This document shows positions 34,450 to 44,417 of a DNA stretch of 64,000 bases, in pieces. The notes beneath the pieces are model-generated. The model had not been told where the DNA came from and did no database searches. It saw only the letters and a list, made by a program, of their open reading frames with translations. Numbering within the stretch: position 1 is the stretch's first letter; every line of letters begins with the position of its first letter. Source of the stretch: Pseudomonadota bacterium (GTDB lineage: Bacteria; Pseudomonadota; Gammaproteobacteria; Burkholderiales; Burkholderiaceae_B); the NCBI GenBank assembly GCA_023389155.1, contig JAEWEV010000025.1:186001-250000 (forward strand), written 5' to 3'. The position numbers and the translations under genes are program-made.

Positions 34450-35607
34450 TTAGTTTTCACCCGCATACTGGAAGCGGCCGTCTTCAATCTTGCCCATGAC
34501 GCGGGCACGCGCATCAAACCCCTGATGATCCTTCGGCGAAATATTCAGCACCCCATTAGGCACGATTAAATCTTTGGTCGATTCAATCGCATCACGCAAG
34601 GCACTGCGAAATTCGGGTGTACCGGGTTTGACATTTTTCTGTAAGGCCTGCTTCACGGCATTATCCATCACCATATAGGCGCCCCAGGCGTCGCCGGCGA
34701 ACTGCGTAGCCGAATCGGCACCATATTTAGCTTCATATTTTTCTGTAAAATCGCTGGCCACCTGCTTGACCGGACTGGACTCCGGCAGGCCTTTGGCGAC
34801 CACACCAGGCCCTGTCGGGAATAATGTTCCTTCAACATCCTTGCCTCCCACCTGCAGAAATTCCAGGGTGCCAATTCCGTGGGTCTGATAGATCGGACCT
34901 GTGTAACCCCGTTGCTTGAGCGTTTTTTGGGGCAGTACGGCAGGTGTACCGGCACCGGCAATCAGGATTGCATCGGGCTTCGCAGCCATGAGTTTGAGCA
35001 CCTGACCGGTAACGGAGGGATCGGTGCGCTGATAGGATTCCCGGGCGACCACATCAACCTTGCCTTCGGCCAGGGCAGAAAACTCTTTCCACCAGTTTTC
35101 ACCGTAGGAATCGGCATAGCCGATAAAGGCGATTTTCTTGACACCCTTCTTGACCATGTCTTCAACCAGCACTTCGGCCATCAGACTATCGTTCTGTGGC
35201 ATTTTAAAGGCCCAGTGGCGGCCCGGATCATCCGGTGGCGTGACAATGGCAGCCGAGGCAGCCAGCGCGATCATTGGTGTCCTGGTCTCTTTGAGCACAT
35301 CCAGAATGGCCAGTGCTGCAGCAGTGGTATTCGGACCGACAAGAATATCGATTTTATCTTCAGATGTCAGCTTGCGCGCATTACGAACCGATTTGCTGAC
35401 GTCGGTGCCGTCATCAAGAATGATGTATTTGGCGGGCTCGCCACCCAGGGTACGCGGCCACAGGTCAATGGCATTGCGCGACTGTATCCCGATTGCGGCA
35501 GCAGGGCCTGTGCTTGAAAGATTGATACCGACAGTCACGTCGGCAAACGCCAGCGGTGCCAGTGTAGCGGCGAGAACGCCAACAAGGATGGAATGGATAG
35601 ATTTCAT
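34450..35607 (-). CDS. Branched-chain amino acid type ABC binding protein
   Basis: 385 residues. Signal peptide about 1-22 (ends PLAFA), then DVTVGINLSSTGPAAAIG and the LivJ-like type I periplasmic fold, with DDGTDVSKSVRNARKL and GPNTTAAALAI in the first lobe. Receptors of this family bind leucine-like amino acids, urea, amides or aromatic acids. No livHMGF genes are near. AAGG precedes the ATG at 35607. Confidence 0.9.
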   Translation of the reverse strand: MKSIHSILVGVLAATLAPLAFADVTVGINLSSTGPAAAIGIQSRNAIDLWPRTLGGEPAKYIILDDGTDVSKSVRNARKLTSEDKIDILVGPNTTAAALAILDVLKETRTPMIALAASAAIVTPPDDPGRHWAFKMPQNDSLMAEVLVEDMVKKGVKKIAFIGYADSYGENWWKEFSALAEGKVDVVARESYQRTDPSVTGQVLKLMAAKPDAILIAGAGTPAVLPQKTLKQRGYTGPIYQTHGIGTLEFLQVGGKDVEGTLFPTGPGVVAKGLPESSPVKQVASDFTEKYEAKYGADSATQFAGDAWGAYMVMDNAVKQALQKNVKPGTPEFRSALRDAIESTKDLIVPNGVLNISPKDHQGFDARARVMGKIEDGRFQYAGEN

Positions 35608-35713
35608 GAATAGACCTTTGGATGTACAAGGGACACAATACGGCCGGTAGGCCATCAAGATGCATCACACGGGCGACGGATACCGCCCGGGTGCACGTTC
35701 GCAATGGCGAATT

Positions 35714-36367
35714 CTAACCTGAATGACAACCCAGCGACTGCACCTGGGCACCTTCGGCTGCACGAACCTGGGTACGATGGTCAATTGCGCCAGCAATCAC
35801 GTCCGAAAGCAAGGCAATCGCCTGGGACTGGCTTTTGACCAGTGCGTCGACGCCGTTGCCAGCCGGAACCTGGATCCGCGTCTGACATACACTGGCTGCC
35901 CGGGATTGCACACGCACAGGCTGAATTCGCCAGGTTGCATCAACTACCGCCGCTTTGTTCAGAATCATATCAAAGCGGTGAAACGTTGCCTGCACCAGCC
36001 ATACAGGGAGTTTCTGGTCGTTACCCGTCATCCCCTGGACATTGATTGCGCCCAGACGGCTTACCAGATTCGCCGAGAGCGTCTTCTGGATTTCATCCTG
36101 CAGCGAACCGGCCCAGCGGGAACCGTTGAGGGGTAGCACTGCAGATGAATCGGACGCCTGACGAATCATCAATTGCGCCTTGTCGACGGCATCGGGCACG
36201 GTAACATCGTGGACATTGACGCCAAACGCGGCACTGCCCTGCACAGTTGCATTATCCGAGTTTGCCAGCGTGTAGTACTGGGTGGGTGCAGAAGCACATC
36301 CCGCCAGCACGGCAGCCAGAACAGTCAGTATCAGCGGTCTTGCCGCAGCGAAAGTCAAACGCTTCAT
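35714..36367 (-). CDS. pqiC: PqiC outer-membrane lipoprotein
   Basis: 217 residues. Lipobox VLAGC (Cys24) and the mature YYTLAN start that is typical of PqiC/YmbA (ABC-type transport auxiliary lipoprotein family). PqiC sits at the outer membrane and receives the PqiB tube that spans the periplasm for lipid transport. Its ATG shares a base with the stop of pqiB (TGATG). Confidence 0.88.
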   Translation of the reverse strand: MKRLTFAAARPLILTVLAAVLAGCASAPTQYYTLANSDNATVQGSAAFGVNVHDVTVPDAVDKAQLMIRQASDSSAVLPLNGSRWAGSLQDEIQKTLSANLVSRLGAINVQGMTGNDQKLPVWLVQATFHRFDMILNKAAVVDATWRIQPVRVQSRAASVCQTRIQVPAGNGVDALVKSQSQAIALLSDVIAGAIDHRTQVRAAEGAQVQSLGCHSG

Positions 36368-38217
36368 CAGTTACTTTCCTTGAATGGAATATTATCTTTC
36401 GAGCGGCCCCGGATCAGGGAACTGGGCTCTGACTGCAGGTAATCGCCCAGACTGCGAACAGATTTGGCCGCACGTGAAAGCTCTTTGATCATGCTATTGA
36501 GTTGCAGCATAACCGGACTTTCTTCACTCACGACACCGCGTACACTGCCCATCGTTTTATTCACGCCGTCCAGAGATTTGCCAGCCTTCTGCACCGTTGA
36601 AGTCAGCGCGGGGACCATGGTGGAATCCAGGGTCTTGGCCAGACTGGAGATGCTCTTCAACGCATCGTCCAGCGAATGGCCAATGGAGTCAATAGGCAGA
36701 TTTTTCAGTTTTTCGACAATGACATTGAGCTGTTGCTGCAATTCATCGAAGCTTCCCGGCACCGTCGAGATTTCTACCGGTTGCACGCTCACATCGGGAA
36801 CAGGCGGGTTTTTGGTGATTTCCGGAAAGTAATCCAGGGCAACGTAGAGCTGGCCCGTAAAGATATTGGCAAAACGCAACTGGGCCTGAATACCGCTGCT
36901 CACAAATTCCTTGAGCGCCAGATCGTGCATCTGTTTACCGGATTTATCAAAGCGCCGGTTTTCCGGTATTACCCCGCCCAGGCGATTCTCATAAATGACC
37001 CCATCAACAATCACGGTAGTCTTTTTGCTAGCGATATCAAATTCCATTGAGATATCCTTGACTTCGCCAAGCAGTATCCCTTTGAAGTCGATTACCGAGC
37101 CGGTCTGCAGGCCCCGGACAGATTTATCAAATTTCATGCGAATCGGAAAGGCCAGCCCATCGGGCTTGGCCAGCGCTTTTTCTTCGCTGGGATGCAATAT
37201 GAATCGTGTCCCATCCGGCGCTGGCATCACTTCCTCTGACGTCTCGTCTTCTACCGGCAGCTGTCCAAACGAAATCCCGCCGGCCAGCACGGAAACCAGC
37301 GATTGCGTTTTCAGATTGAGCCCACCTGCATTCAGGGAGAGATCGACGCCACTGGCGTTCCAGAACCGGCTGTTTTTGGTTACGAAGCGGTCATAAGGGG
37401 CATCGATGAAAATCTGGATATCGACACCCTTACCGTTGTCGCTGAGCGTGTAATTAATCACCTGTCCCACTTCGAGCCGCCGGTACAGGACCGGAGAACC
37501 CAGATCCAGTGAATTCAGACTGGGGGCCCTGATCGTGAAACGTTTACCCGGACGGCCACTGATAAGTTCGGGTGGTTTTTCCAGTCCGACGAAATCATCG
37601 CGATACGCTGCCTTAGTCTGGGCAGCATCATCGATATCCACGCCGATATAGGCGCCAGACACAAGCGTACCCAGGCCCGATACGCCGCTGACACCCAGGC
37701 GCGGTTTGACCACCCAGAACCGGGCGCCCTCGTGCATGAGAAAATCGGAGCCCTCTTTGAACGATACCTCGACTTCGACCGAGTTATGATCATCGGTCAG
37801 ATTAATATCTGATACGACACCCACGACCACGTCCTTGTACCGTACCTGCGTTTTGTCCACTTCCAGGCCTTCGGCCGTTTTGAATGTGACTGTCGCAACC
37901 GGCCCTTGCTGCATGTAGTCACGCACCAGCAGAGACAGCCCGATAATGGCGGCGAGCAGCGGTACCAGCCAGATCCAGGAAATATTTTTATTTTTTTTCT
38001 GGGTGATAACCGGTTCTTTGGCGATCACCGGATTGGGGCCATTGTGAGGATCACCCTTGGGATTTGCCTGATGTTGCTGTTCTGCAGACGAACCCTGACT
38101 CTGCTGCCCGGAACGGCCACCAGAGGTTTGCCCGGGAGTCTGTCGGTCAGCCGAAGCGGAACCGTCAGCCGGGGTTTGCCGGGAGGGATCCGACGGGGGC
38201 AGATCATTTTCAGACAT
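36367..38217 (-). CDS. pqiB: PqiB, MlaD-domain intermembrane lipid transport protein
   Basis: 616 residues. A disordered Gln/Ser/Pro-rich N-terminus (about 1-75) precedes one membrane helix (80-98) and three MCE/MlaD domains, each with a VRYKDVVVGVV- or DFKGILLGEV-like strand; helical C-terminal part forms the tube. E. coli PqiB is shorter at its N-terminus. It bridges the inner and outer membrane with PqiA and PqiC. Confidence 0.92.
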   Translation of the reverse strand: MSENDLPPSDPSRQTPADGSASADRQTPGQTSGGRSGQQSQGSSAEQQHQANPKGDPHNGPNPVIAKEPVITQKKNKNISWIWLVPLLAAIIGLSLLVRDYMQQGPVATVTFKTAEGLEVDKTQVRYKDVVVGVVSDINLTDDHNSVEVEVSFKEGSDFLMHEGARFWVVKPRLGVSGVSGLGTLVSGAYIGVDIDDAAQTKAAYRDDFVGLEKPPELISGRPGKRFTIRAPSLNSLDLGSPVLYRRLEVGQVINYTLSDNGKGVDIQIFIDAPYDRFVTKNSRFWNASGVDLSLNAGGLNLKTQSLVSVLAGGISFGQLPVEDETSEEVMPAPDGTRFILHPSEEKALAKPDGLAFPIRMKFDKSVRGLQTGSVIDFKGILLGEVKDISMEFDIASKKTTVIVDGVIYENRLGGVIPENRRFDKSGKQMHDLALKEFVSSGIQAQLRFANIFTGQLYVALDYFPEITKNPPVPDVSVQPVEISTVPGSFDELQQQLNVIVEKLKNLPIDSIGHSLDDALKSISSLAKTLDSTMVPALTSTVQKAGKSLDGVNKTMGSVRGVVSEESPVMLQLNSMIKELSRAAKSVRSLGDYLQSEPSSLIRGRSKDNIPFKESN

Positions 38218-38309
38218 ATGGTACTCCTGCCAACTGCTGAATCAATAAACTATGCATTCTATCGAATAAACGGTCACCCGTTGCTTTCTTTGTTCTGGAA
38301 TACGGCTTA

Positions 38310-39587
38310 TCAGGAAAAAGTGGGAGCGGTGGCTGCCGGTTGATAACCGGGTAGTTCAATATCGTCATCGACCTCGTCCCAACCCTTGCGTAAATCGAAA
38401 TTCATCGTGGCAAACATGGTTACGACCACGACCATGCCAAAAGCGGCAGCACCCACATCGGGTCGGACAGACATCAACGGACCAAAATTGACGAGCGATG
38501 TGAGCAGAATGACCACGAAGACATCAAGCATTGACCACTGCCCGATCAACTCCACGGTCTGGTACATACGCGTGTAATGCATCATCGTATCACGCCTGCC
38601 CCTGGCCGAACGACCGATCAAAATGCCCAGAATAACAATTTTTGTAAGCGGAACGACAAAGCTGGCGATAAATACAATTAGCGCCAGATCCCATGAACCC
38701 AGATTCCAAAGTTCCAGGATCCCTCCCAGGATCGTGTGCGATGAGGTCCCACCCAGTACAGTGGTATTGATCATCACCGGATACAGATTGGCAGGCAGAT
38801 ACAGAAAGACCGCGGCCAGCAGGATGGCCAGCGTACGTGATTTGTGAGCGGGCTTTCTGAAGTGAACCGTATGACAGCAGCGCTGGCATTCGCCCTCATG
38901 CGTCGTACTCATGGTAATCTGGCCGCACACTTCGCAGTCCAGCGGAACGTGTTCCTGATCAATGGTAACCGGGATATTCTGCACGGCACCGTCCTGCTCT
39001 GCCAGGAACCACACCCTTTCTGAATTCAGTTTACTCAGCCCGGTCAGCAGAAACGTGAGGGCCGCATACGCCCACAGGCCGGCGCCAGGCGTCAGCGAAG
39101 CCATGTCGGCAAGCTTGACGATCGCGACAAGCGCCCCAAGCATGAATACCGGAATCATCGCCCAGGGACGTACATAATGCAGCCAGCGGCTAAGTAAATT
39201 CAGACCCGGTGCGCGCCGACCCTTTCGGGAGAACGCAAGCAGCCAGACGAGAATCAGGATATCCAGCAAGGGCATCAGGAAGCCGGTGGCAAAACACATG
39301 ATGGCCACACTGGGATATCCAGCCTGCCATGTTGCAGCCACGGCCTGCAAGAAGGTAGAACTGCTTTTGAGTCCGACAGCGGAAATTGTTCCCACCGGCA
39401 TGCAATTGGCAATGATAAAGGCAATGAGCGAGGTAAACACGATCGCCAGCCACGCCGAGCTGTTGAGCACACCCTGTGTCCACAGTACGGTGCCGCAGCG
39501 CACGCACGAAGCGCGCTGACCAGAGGCCAGCGCGCTTCGCTCATGCAGTTGCCCGCAATGGTGGCAGGCGATGTACGTGCCTGTCAT
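38310..39587 (-). CDS. pqiA: PqiA, inner-membrane partner of PqiB
   Basis: 425 residues: two repeats, each a Cys4 zinc-ribbon-like module (Cys8, 11, 28, 31; and Cys218, 221, 234, 237) followed by about four membrane helices. This is the paraquat-inducible protein A family, which feeds lipid to PqiB. The ATG is two bases downstream of the clpA stop, so it is co-translated with clpA. Gap of 92 bases to pqiB. Confidence 0.92.
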   Translation of the reverse strand: MTGTYIACHHCGQLHERSALASGQRASCVRCGTVLWTQGVLNSSAWLAIVFTSLIAFIIANCMPVGTISAVGLKSSSTFLQAVAATWQAGYPSVAIMCFATGFLMPLLDILILVWLLAFSRKGRRAPGLNLLSRWLHYVRPWAMIPVFMLGALVAIVKLADMASLTPGAGLWAYAALTFLLTGLSKLNSERVWFLAEQDGAVQNIPVTIDQEHVPLDCEVCGQITMSTTHEGECQRCCHTVHFRKPAHKSRTLAILLAAVFLYLPANLYPVMINTTVLGGTSSHTILGGILELWNLGSWDLALIVFIASFVVPLTKIVILGILIGRSARGRRDTMMHYTRMYQTVELIGQWSMLDVFVVILLTSLVNFGPLMSVRPDVGAAAFGMVVVVTMFATMNFDLRKGWDEVDDDIELPGYQPAATAPTFS

Positions 39588-39589
39588 GC

Positions 39590-41890
39590 TCAGGAGACCA
39601 GCGCTTCTTCCTCAGAGTCCTTTTTTTCCCTGGGATCCGAATCGTTGAATGTGAGTGTGACCTCGTCCTTGTCATCAATATCGACATAGACCGAGCCACC
39701 GCTGGCCAGCCGGCCAAAGAGCAGTTCGTCTGCCAGCGCACGGCGGATCACGTCCTGGATCAGCCGCTGCATGGGTCGTGCGCCCATGACAGGGTCAAAG
39801 CCCTTCTTGGCCAGATGCTGACGCAGTGCATCGGTAAACGTGGCTTCAACACGTTTGGCCTGCAACTGGTGCTCGAGCTCGATCAGGAACTTGTCGACCA
39901 CGCGCATGATGATATCCTGCGACAGCGACGCAAACGGGATGATCGCATCAAGACGGTTACGGAACTCAGGCGAGAACATGCGTCTGATTTCCGCCATTTC
40001 ATCCCCGCTCTGCCGGCTGTCTGCAAAGCCAATGGAACGACGGTTCAGCAGTTCAGCACCCGCATTCGTAGTCATGATGATCACGACATTGCGAAAGTCA
40101 GATTTACGTCCGTTATTGTCAGTCAGCACGCCATGATCCATGACCTGCAACAGGATATTGAAAATATCGGGATGGGCTTTTTCAATCTCATCCAGCAGCA
40201 GAACACTGTGCGGCTGTTTATTGACCGCTTCTGTCAGCAGACCACCCTGGTCAAATCCCACGTATCCCGGCGGTGCACCGATAAGACGCGAAACAGCATG
40301 TCGCTCCATGTACTCGGACATATCAAAGCGAATGAGTTCGACGCCCAGGATAAACGCAAGCTGCTTGGCCACTTCGGTCTTGCCTACCCCGGTTGGGCCT
40401 GAGAACAGGAAGGAACCGATAGGTTTGTCCGGTTTACCCAGGCCTGAACGCGACATTTTGATCGCTGACGCCAGAGCAGTGATGGCTTCATCCTGACCGA
40501 AAACCACCGTTTTCAGATCGCGATCCAGCGTGGCCAGCTTGTTGCGGTCATCAGTGCTGACCGATTGCGGCGGAATGCGAGCCATCTTGGAGACGACGTT
40601 TTCGATATCCGCTTTTCCAATAACCTTTTTCTGCCGGGATTTGGGCAGCAGTCGCTGAGCGGCCCCGCTTTCATCAAGCACATCGATGGCCTTGTCAGGC
40701 AGATGCCGATCATTGATATGCTTGGCAGACAGTTCTGCTGCTGCCGTGATGGCTGCTGCCGAATAACGCACATGGTGATGCTCTTCGAATTTCGATTTCA
40801 GGCCACGCAGAATAAGAATTGTCTGCTCGACGGTGGGCTCACTGACGTCGATTTTCTGGAAGCGACGGGACAACGCATGGTCTTTCTCAAAAATACCCCG
40901 GTATTCCTTGTACGTGGTCGCCCCCATGCAGCGCAGTGCCCCGGAAGACAGGGCTGGCTTGAGCAGATTGGAAGCATCCATGGTACCCCCCGACGCGGAT
41001 CCGGCACCAATAAGAGTATGGATTTCATCGATGAACAGAACAGAGTCTGGCTGGCTGGCAAGTTGCTTGAGCACCGCTTTCAGACGCTGTTCAAAGTCGC
41101 CGCGGTACTTGGTACCGGCAAGCAAGGAGCCCATATCCAGTGCATACACGCGTGCCTTGGACAGAATTTCGGGAACATTGCCACTCGTGATACGCAGCGC
41201 CAGGCCTTCGGCAATGGCAGTTTTACCCACGCCCGCTTCACCGACCAGTAACGGATTGTTCTTGCGGCGACGGCACAGAATCTGCACGACACGTTCAATT
41301 TCACTATCACGGCCAATCAGCGGATCGATTTTGCCGGCTTTGGCAAGCGAATTCAGGTCCGAAGCGTACAGTGCCAGCGGCGATTTGTTTTCTTCGGGCT
41401 CACCGGGCTGGGCCTCGGGTGGCGTTGAACTTTCATCCGGCGCAGGCGCGGCTGATTTGGTAATGCCGTGAGAAATATAGTTCACCACATCCAGACGGGT
41501 GATATTCTGCTCCTGCAGATAAAACACGGCATGAGAGTCTTTTTCGCTAAAAATTGCGACCAGCACGTTGGCCCCGGTGGCCGGACTCTTGGCATTACCA
41601 TTTGACGAGACGTGCATGATGGCGCGCTGAATGACGCGCTGGAAGCCCAGCGTAGGTTGTGTATCCACCTCTTCTGTGCCACCCACGATGGGCGTGTTGG
41701 CATCAATAAAGGCACGCAGCTTACTGCGCAACTGTTCGATATCGGCATCGCATGCCGTCAAGACTTCCCTGGCAGCCGCGTTGTCCAGCAGGACCAGCAA
41801 CAGGTGTTCGACGGTAATAAATTCATGGCGTGCGGAGCGCGCATCCACAAATGCCATATGAAGTGTTACTTCGAGTTCTTGAGAAATCAC
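39590..41890 (-). CDS. clpA: ATP-dependent Clp protease ATPase subunit ClpA
   Basis: 766 residues. N-domain (1-145), first AAA+ with GEAGVGKT (217-224), second with GPTGVGKT near residue 500, and C-terminal D2-small domain. It unfolds substrates for ClpP, choosing N-degron substrates through ClpS. The start is GTG at 41890 behind a strong GGAGG; MISQELEVTLHMAF matches the family N-terminus. It is 43 bases downstream of clpS and two bases from pqiA. Confidence 0.96.
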   Translation of the reverse strand: MISQELEVTLHMAFVDARSARHEFITVEHLLLVLLDNAAAREVLTACDADIEQLRSKLRAFIDANTPIVGGTEEVDTQPTLGFQRVIQRAIMHVSSNGNAKSPATGANVLVAIFSEKDSHAVFYLQEQNITRLDVVNYISHGITKSAAPAPDESSTPPEAQPGEPEENKSPLALYASDLNSLAKAGKIDPLIGRDSEIERVVQILCRRRKNNPLLVGEAGVGKTAIAEGLALRITSGNVPEILSKARVYALDMGSLLAGTKYRGDFEQRLKAVLKQLASQPDSVLFIDEIHTLIGAGSASGGTMDASNLLKPALSSGALRCMGATTYKEYRGIFEKDHALSRRFQKIDVSEPTVEQTILILRGLKSKFEEHHHVRYSAAAITAAAELSAKHINDRHLPDKAIDVLDESGAAQRLLPKSRQKKVIGKADIENVVSKMARIPPQSVSTDDRNKLATLDRDLKTVVFGQDEAITALASAIKMSRSGLGKPDKPIGSFLFSGPTGVGKTEVAKQLAFILGVELIRFDMSEYMERHAVSRLIGAPPGYVGFDQGGLLTEAVNKQPHSVLLLDEIEKAHPDIFNILLQVMDHGVLTDNNGRKSDFRNVVIIMTTNAGAELLNRRSIGFADSRQSGDEMAEIRRMFSPEFRNRLDAIIPFASLSQDIIMRVVDKFLIELEHQLQAKRVEATFTDALRQHLAKKGFDPVMGARPMQRLIQDVIRRALADELLFGRLASGGSVYVDIDDKDEVTLTFNDSDPREKKDSEEEALVS

Positions 41891-41933
41891 TTTTTCCTCC
41901 GTCTAAACATCTGCCCCGGCACGGCCAGGACCA

Positions 41934-42242
41934 TTACAAATCTACGGGTTCCATCACGCACTGCAAAGGATGCTGGTGTGAACGCGCGTACTGCGCAACG
42001 GTTGCGACTTTCGTGGCGGCAATATCCTTGGTGTAGACACCACAGACGCCCTTACCATCATGATGCACTTTTAACATGATCACCGTGGCTTCTTCCTCTG
42101 ATTTTGAAAAAATCTTCTGTAAAACCGAAACAACGAAATCCATGGGCGTGTAATCATCGTTGAGAAGCAGCACCTGATACATGGGAGGAGGCGCCAATTT
42201 CGCCTTTTGCGCTTCAGTGACAATGCCTGACTGCTGAGCCAT
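41934..42242 (-). CDS. clpS: ClpS adaptor of ClpAP
   Basis: 102 residues. LLNDDYTPMDFVVSVLQ (26-42) is the N-degron-binding hallmark, followed by KVHHDGKGVCGVYTKDIA. ClpS delivers proteins with N-terminal Leu, Phe, Trp or Tyr to ClpA. First gene of the clpS-clpA-pqiABC run; divergent from the cold-shock gene as in many proteobacteria. Confidence 0.96.
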   Translation of the reverse strand: MAQQSGIVTEAQKAKLAPPPMYQVLLLNDDYTPMDFVVSVLQKIFSKSEEEATVIMLKVHHDGKGVCGVYTKDIAATKVATVAQYARSHQHPLQCVMEPVDL

Positions 42243-42480
42243 ACCGAACCTGATTGAGAAAGTCTTTATATTGATACTTTATACGATATTTCAAGTGCTG
42301 TTGTTTATGAACCCCAGAATTATCGGTAATTTCCACTATTGACTCACCTAATTTTAATCCGCATCATTTATTTATACTGAAAAATAGTATCTACAAAGCT
42401 GTTTCAGTATCTTTTCGGCAATAAACGGGTCATCGTTCATTTGCCATGGGTTGGTAATATCTTGAGCAGAGGCTGTAAGT

Positions 42481-42729
42481 ATGTCAGAAACAACGGAAAC
42501 AACAGTCCCGGAAGAAGGCGGTAACAAACAGACCGGGACAGTCAAATGGTTTAACGATGCCAAAGGGTTTGGTTTCATTACCCCCGATGGTGGTGGAGAA
42601 GACCTTTTCGCCCATTTTTCATCAATCCAGATGAATGGATTCAAAACACTGAAAGAAGGTCAGCGTGTTACTTTTGAGATTGCACAGGGTCCAAAAGGTC
42701 AACAGGCACTCAATATTATGGCAGCATAG
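42481..42729 (+). CDS. Cold-shock domain protein (CspA/CspD family)
   Basis: 82 residues. RNP1 KGFGFI (28-33) and RNP2 DLFAHF (41-46) in a single OB fold; binds single-stranded RNA or DNA. A 15-residue polar N-terminus rich in Glu and Thr precedes the fold, more than in CspA. The placement opposite clpS is that of cspD in other proteobacteria. DUF192 gene follows after 24 bases. Confidence 0.92.
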   Translation: MSETTETTVPEEGGNKQTGTVKWFNDAKGFGFITPDGGGEDLFAHFSSIQMNGFKTLKEGQRVTFEIAQGPKGQQALNIMAA

Positions 42730-42753
42730 CCTGTATTTTTACAGACTCAGTCC

Positions 42754-43278
42754 ATGTCCCTGTCCGCATCAAGGTTCTTGCGGGTAACGCTGATCGCGGG
42801 CTGCACCGTTCTAGCAGGCCTTTTCATTGGCCAACGGATCGCTGCTGCCCGCGTTTCAGGTTCCGCCTCCCCTCTCCCTCATTCAACACTTAGCCTCAAT
42901 AATCACATTGTCTCTGTCGAAGTGGCAGATACTGACGCCCGGCGCGCCACCGGTCTGATGCATCGCAAAACACTTGCAGAAGATCATGGCATGCTTTTTG
43001 TTTTTCCGGATGACCAGCCCCGCTGCTTCTGGATGAAAAACACCCACATTCCACTGTCCATTGCGTTTATTGACGCACAGGGCGCGATTGTCGCCCTGGA
43101 TGAAATGCAGCCACTGAGTGAAGAAACGCATTGCTCAGGATCCAATGCGAAGTATGCGCTGGAAATGAACCAGAACTGGTTTCGTCACCATGGCGTGCGG
43201 GTCGGTGATAATATCGAAGCTGTCCTGCCGGACACGTTACCGACCGCAAGAGACGAAACACCGGCATCATCACAGTAA
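42754..43278 (+). CDS. DUF192 family exported protein
   Basis: 174 residues. One N-terminal hydrophobic segment (about 11-30, signal anchor or signal peptide), then the DUF192 domain with ATGLMHRKTLAEDHGMLFVFPDD and FWMKNTHIPLSIAFID. The function of DUF192 is unknown. It probably shares a transcript with the cold-shock gene and with the lipoprotein gene that starts 11 bases downstream. Confidence 0.85.
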   Translation: MSLSASRFLRVTLIAGCTVLAGLFIGQRIAAARVSGSASPLPHSTLSLNNHIVSVEVADTDARRATGLMHRKTLAEDHGMLFVFPDDQPRCFWMKNTHIPLSIAFIDAQGAIVALDEMQPLSEETHCSGSNAKYALEMNQNWFRHHGVRVGDNIEAVLPDTLPTARDETPASSQ

Positions 43279-43289
43279 AAAGGTTTTTT

Positions 43290-43646
43290 ATGAAAGCAAT
43301 CTGGTATATTCTGCTGGGAAGCAGCCTGGGTTTACTGTCGGCATGTGCCGGCATCACCCTGCCCGAATATCAAAAACCCGTTATCGAACGCAACTCGGAC
43401 GTGCAACCCAAGATGCTCGCAGCATGCATCCTGAATGGGTGGAAGGGGCCCTATCCTGCCGCAAATCTGAAAATGTCAGATGCCGATCATTATTTCGGCG
43501 CGATTCCCGGCCCTGATGAGCCCCAGGCCAAAATCAGTGTCGGACCGAGAACCATAGATAGCAATTCGGGCTCACGCGTTGTCCTGCGCGTTGCCGAAGG
43601 AACCTCGCCGAATATCGTCAGCATTGTTGAACAGTGCATGCGATGA
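43290..43646 (+). CDS. Unknown lipoprotein
   Basis: 118 residues. Signal with lipobox LSAC (Cys19), mature part of about 100 residues with three Cys including the one near the end. No domain recognised. AAAAAGG lies before the ATG. A bidirectional terminator follows at 43714-43754. Confidence 0.65.
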   Translation: MKAIWYILLGSSLGLLSACAGITLPEYQKPVIERNSDVQPKMLAACILNGWKGPYPAANLKMSDADHYFGAIPGPDEPQAKISVGPRTIDSNSGSRVVLRVAEGTSPNIVSIVEQCMR

Positions 43647-43713
43647 GCAGGTGCCTCGATCCTGCGCACCGGTTGACTCAGGGACCCTGTCCAGGTCTTC
43701 TTTATCAGGACAC

Positions 43714-43754
43714 AAAAAATGCCGCCGGTCAGACTGCACCAGCGGCATTTTTTT
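43714..43754. terminator. Bidirectional intrinsic terminator
   Basis: AAAAAATGCCGC and GCGGCATTTTTTT form a 12-bp stem over a 16-base loop, with T-runs on both strands. It lies between the convergent lipoprotein and sodB genes and can serve both. Confidence 0.85.
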
Positions 43755-43791
43755 ATCATTTAAAAGCCATCACTGGCTTTTACTGTGGATC

Positions 43792-44367
43792 TCAACCCAG
43801 GTTTTTGTTCGCAAAATCCCAATTGGCCAGCTTCCAGAATGATTCCAGATATTTGGGACGTGCATTACGATAATCAATATAGTAAGCATGCTCCCAGACA
43901 TCACAGGTAAGCAGCGGAACGTCATCTGTTGTCAGTGGTGTTTTGGCATTGCTGGTATTGACGATATCCAGAGAACCATCGGTTTTTTTGACCAGCCAGG
44001 TCCAGCCTGAGCCAAAATTGCCGGCGGCAGATTTGTTGAACTCTTCCTTGAATTTATCGACGTTGCCCCATTTCTTGTTGATACCTTCAAGAACGGCGCC
44101 GGATGGCTCGCTGCCACCGGGTGTCAGGCTATTCCAGTAGAACGTGTGGTTCCAGATCTGTGCAGCCTGGTTGAACATGACGCCTTCGGATTTCTTGACT
44201 GTCTCTTCCAGAGTCGCGTTTTCGAATTCTGTGCCTGGAATCAGTTCGTTGAGTTTGTCAACATAGGCTTTATGATGTTTGCCATAATGATATTCAAGCG
44301 TTTCTTTGGAAATAGTAGGTGCGAGTGCATCCATTTCATAGGGAAGTGGAGGTAAGCTGTGTGCCAT
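43792..44367 (-). CDS. sodB: Superoxide dismutase (Fe)
   Basis: 191 residues. Metal ligands His27, His74, Asp156 and His160 (DVWEHAYY) with Gln70 in the position typical of iron enzymes. It dismutates superoxide in the cytoplasm. The start is the ATG at 44367 with GGAGA upstream. xseA ends 50 bases behind it on the same strand. Confidence 0.95.
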   Translation of the reverse strand: MAHSLPPLPYEMDALAPTISKETLEYHYGKHHKAYVDKLNELIPGTEFENATLEETVKKSEGVMFNQAAQIWNHTFYWNSLTPGGSEPSGAVLEGINKKWGNVDKFKEEFNKSAAGNFGSGWTWLVKKTDGSLDIVNTSNAKTPLTTDDVPLLTCDVWEHAYYIDYRNARPKYLESFWKLANWDFANKNLG

Positions 44368-44417
44368 GTAGATCTCCTTGTCAAAGTGAAAAAGGTTTTC
44401 AGATGATACCTTAAATT

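Noticed and set aside
39476..40402. 308-codon plus-strand ORF
   Set aside because: Antisense to clpA and pqiA.
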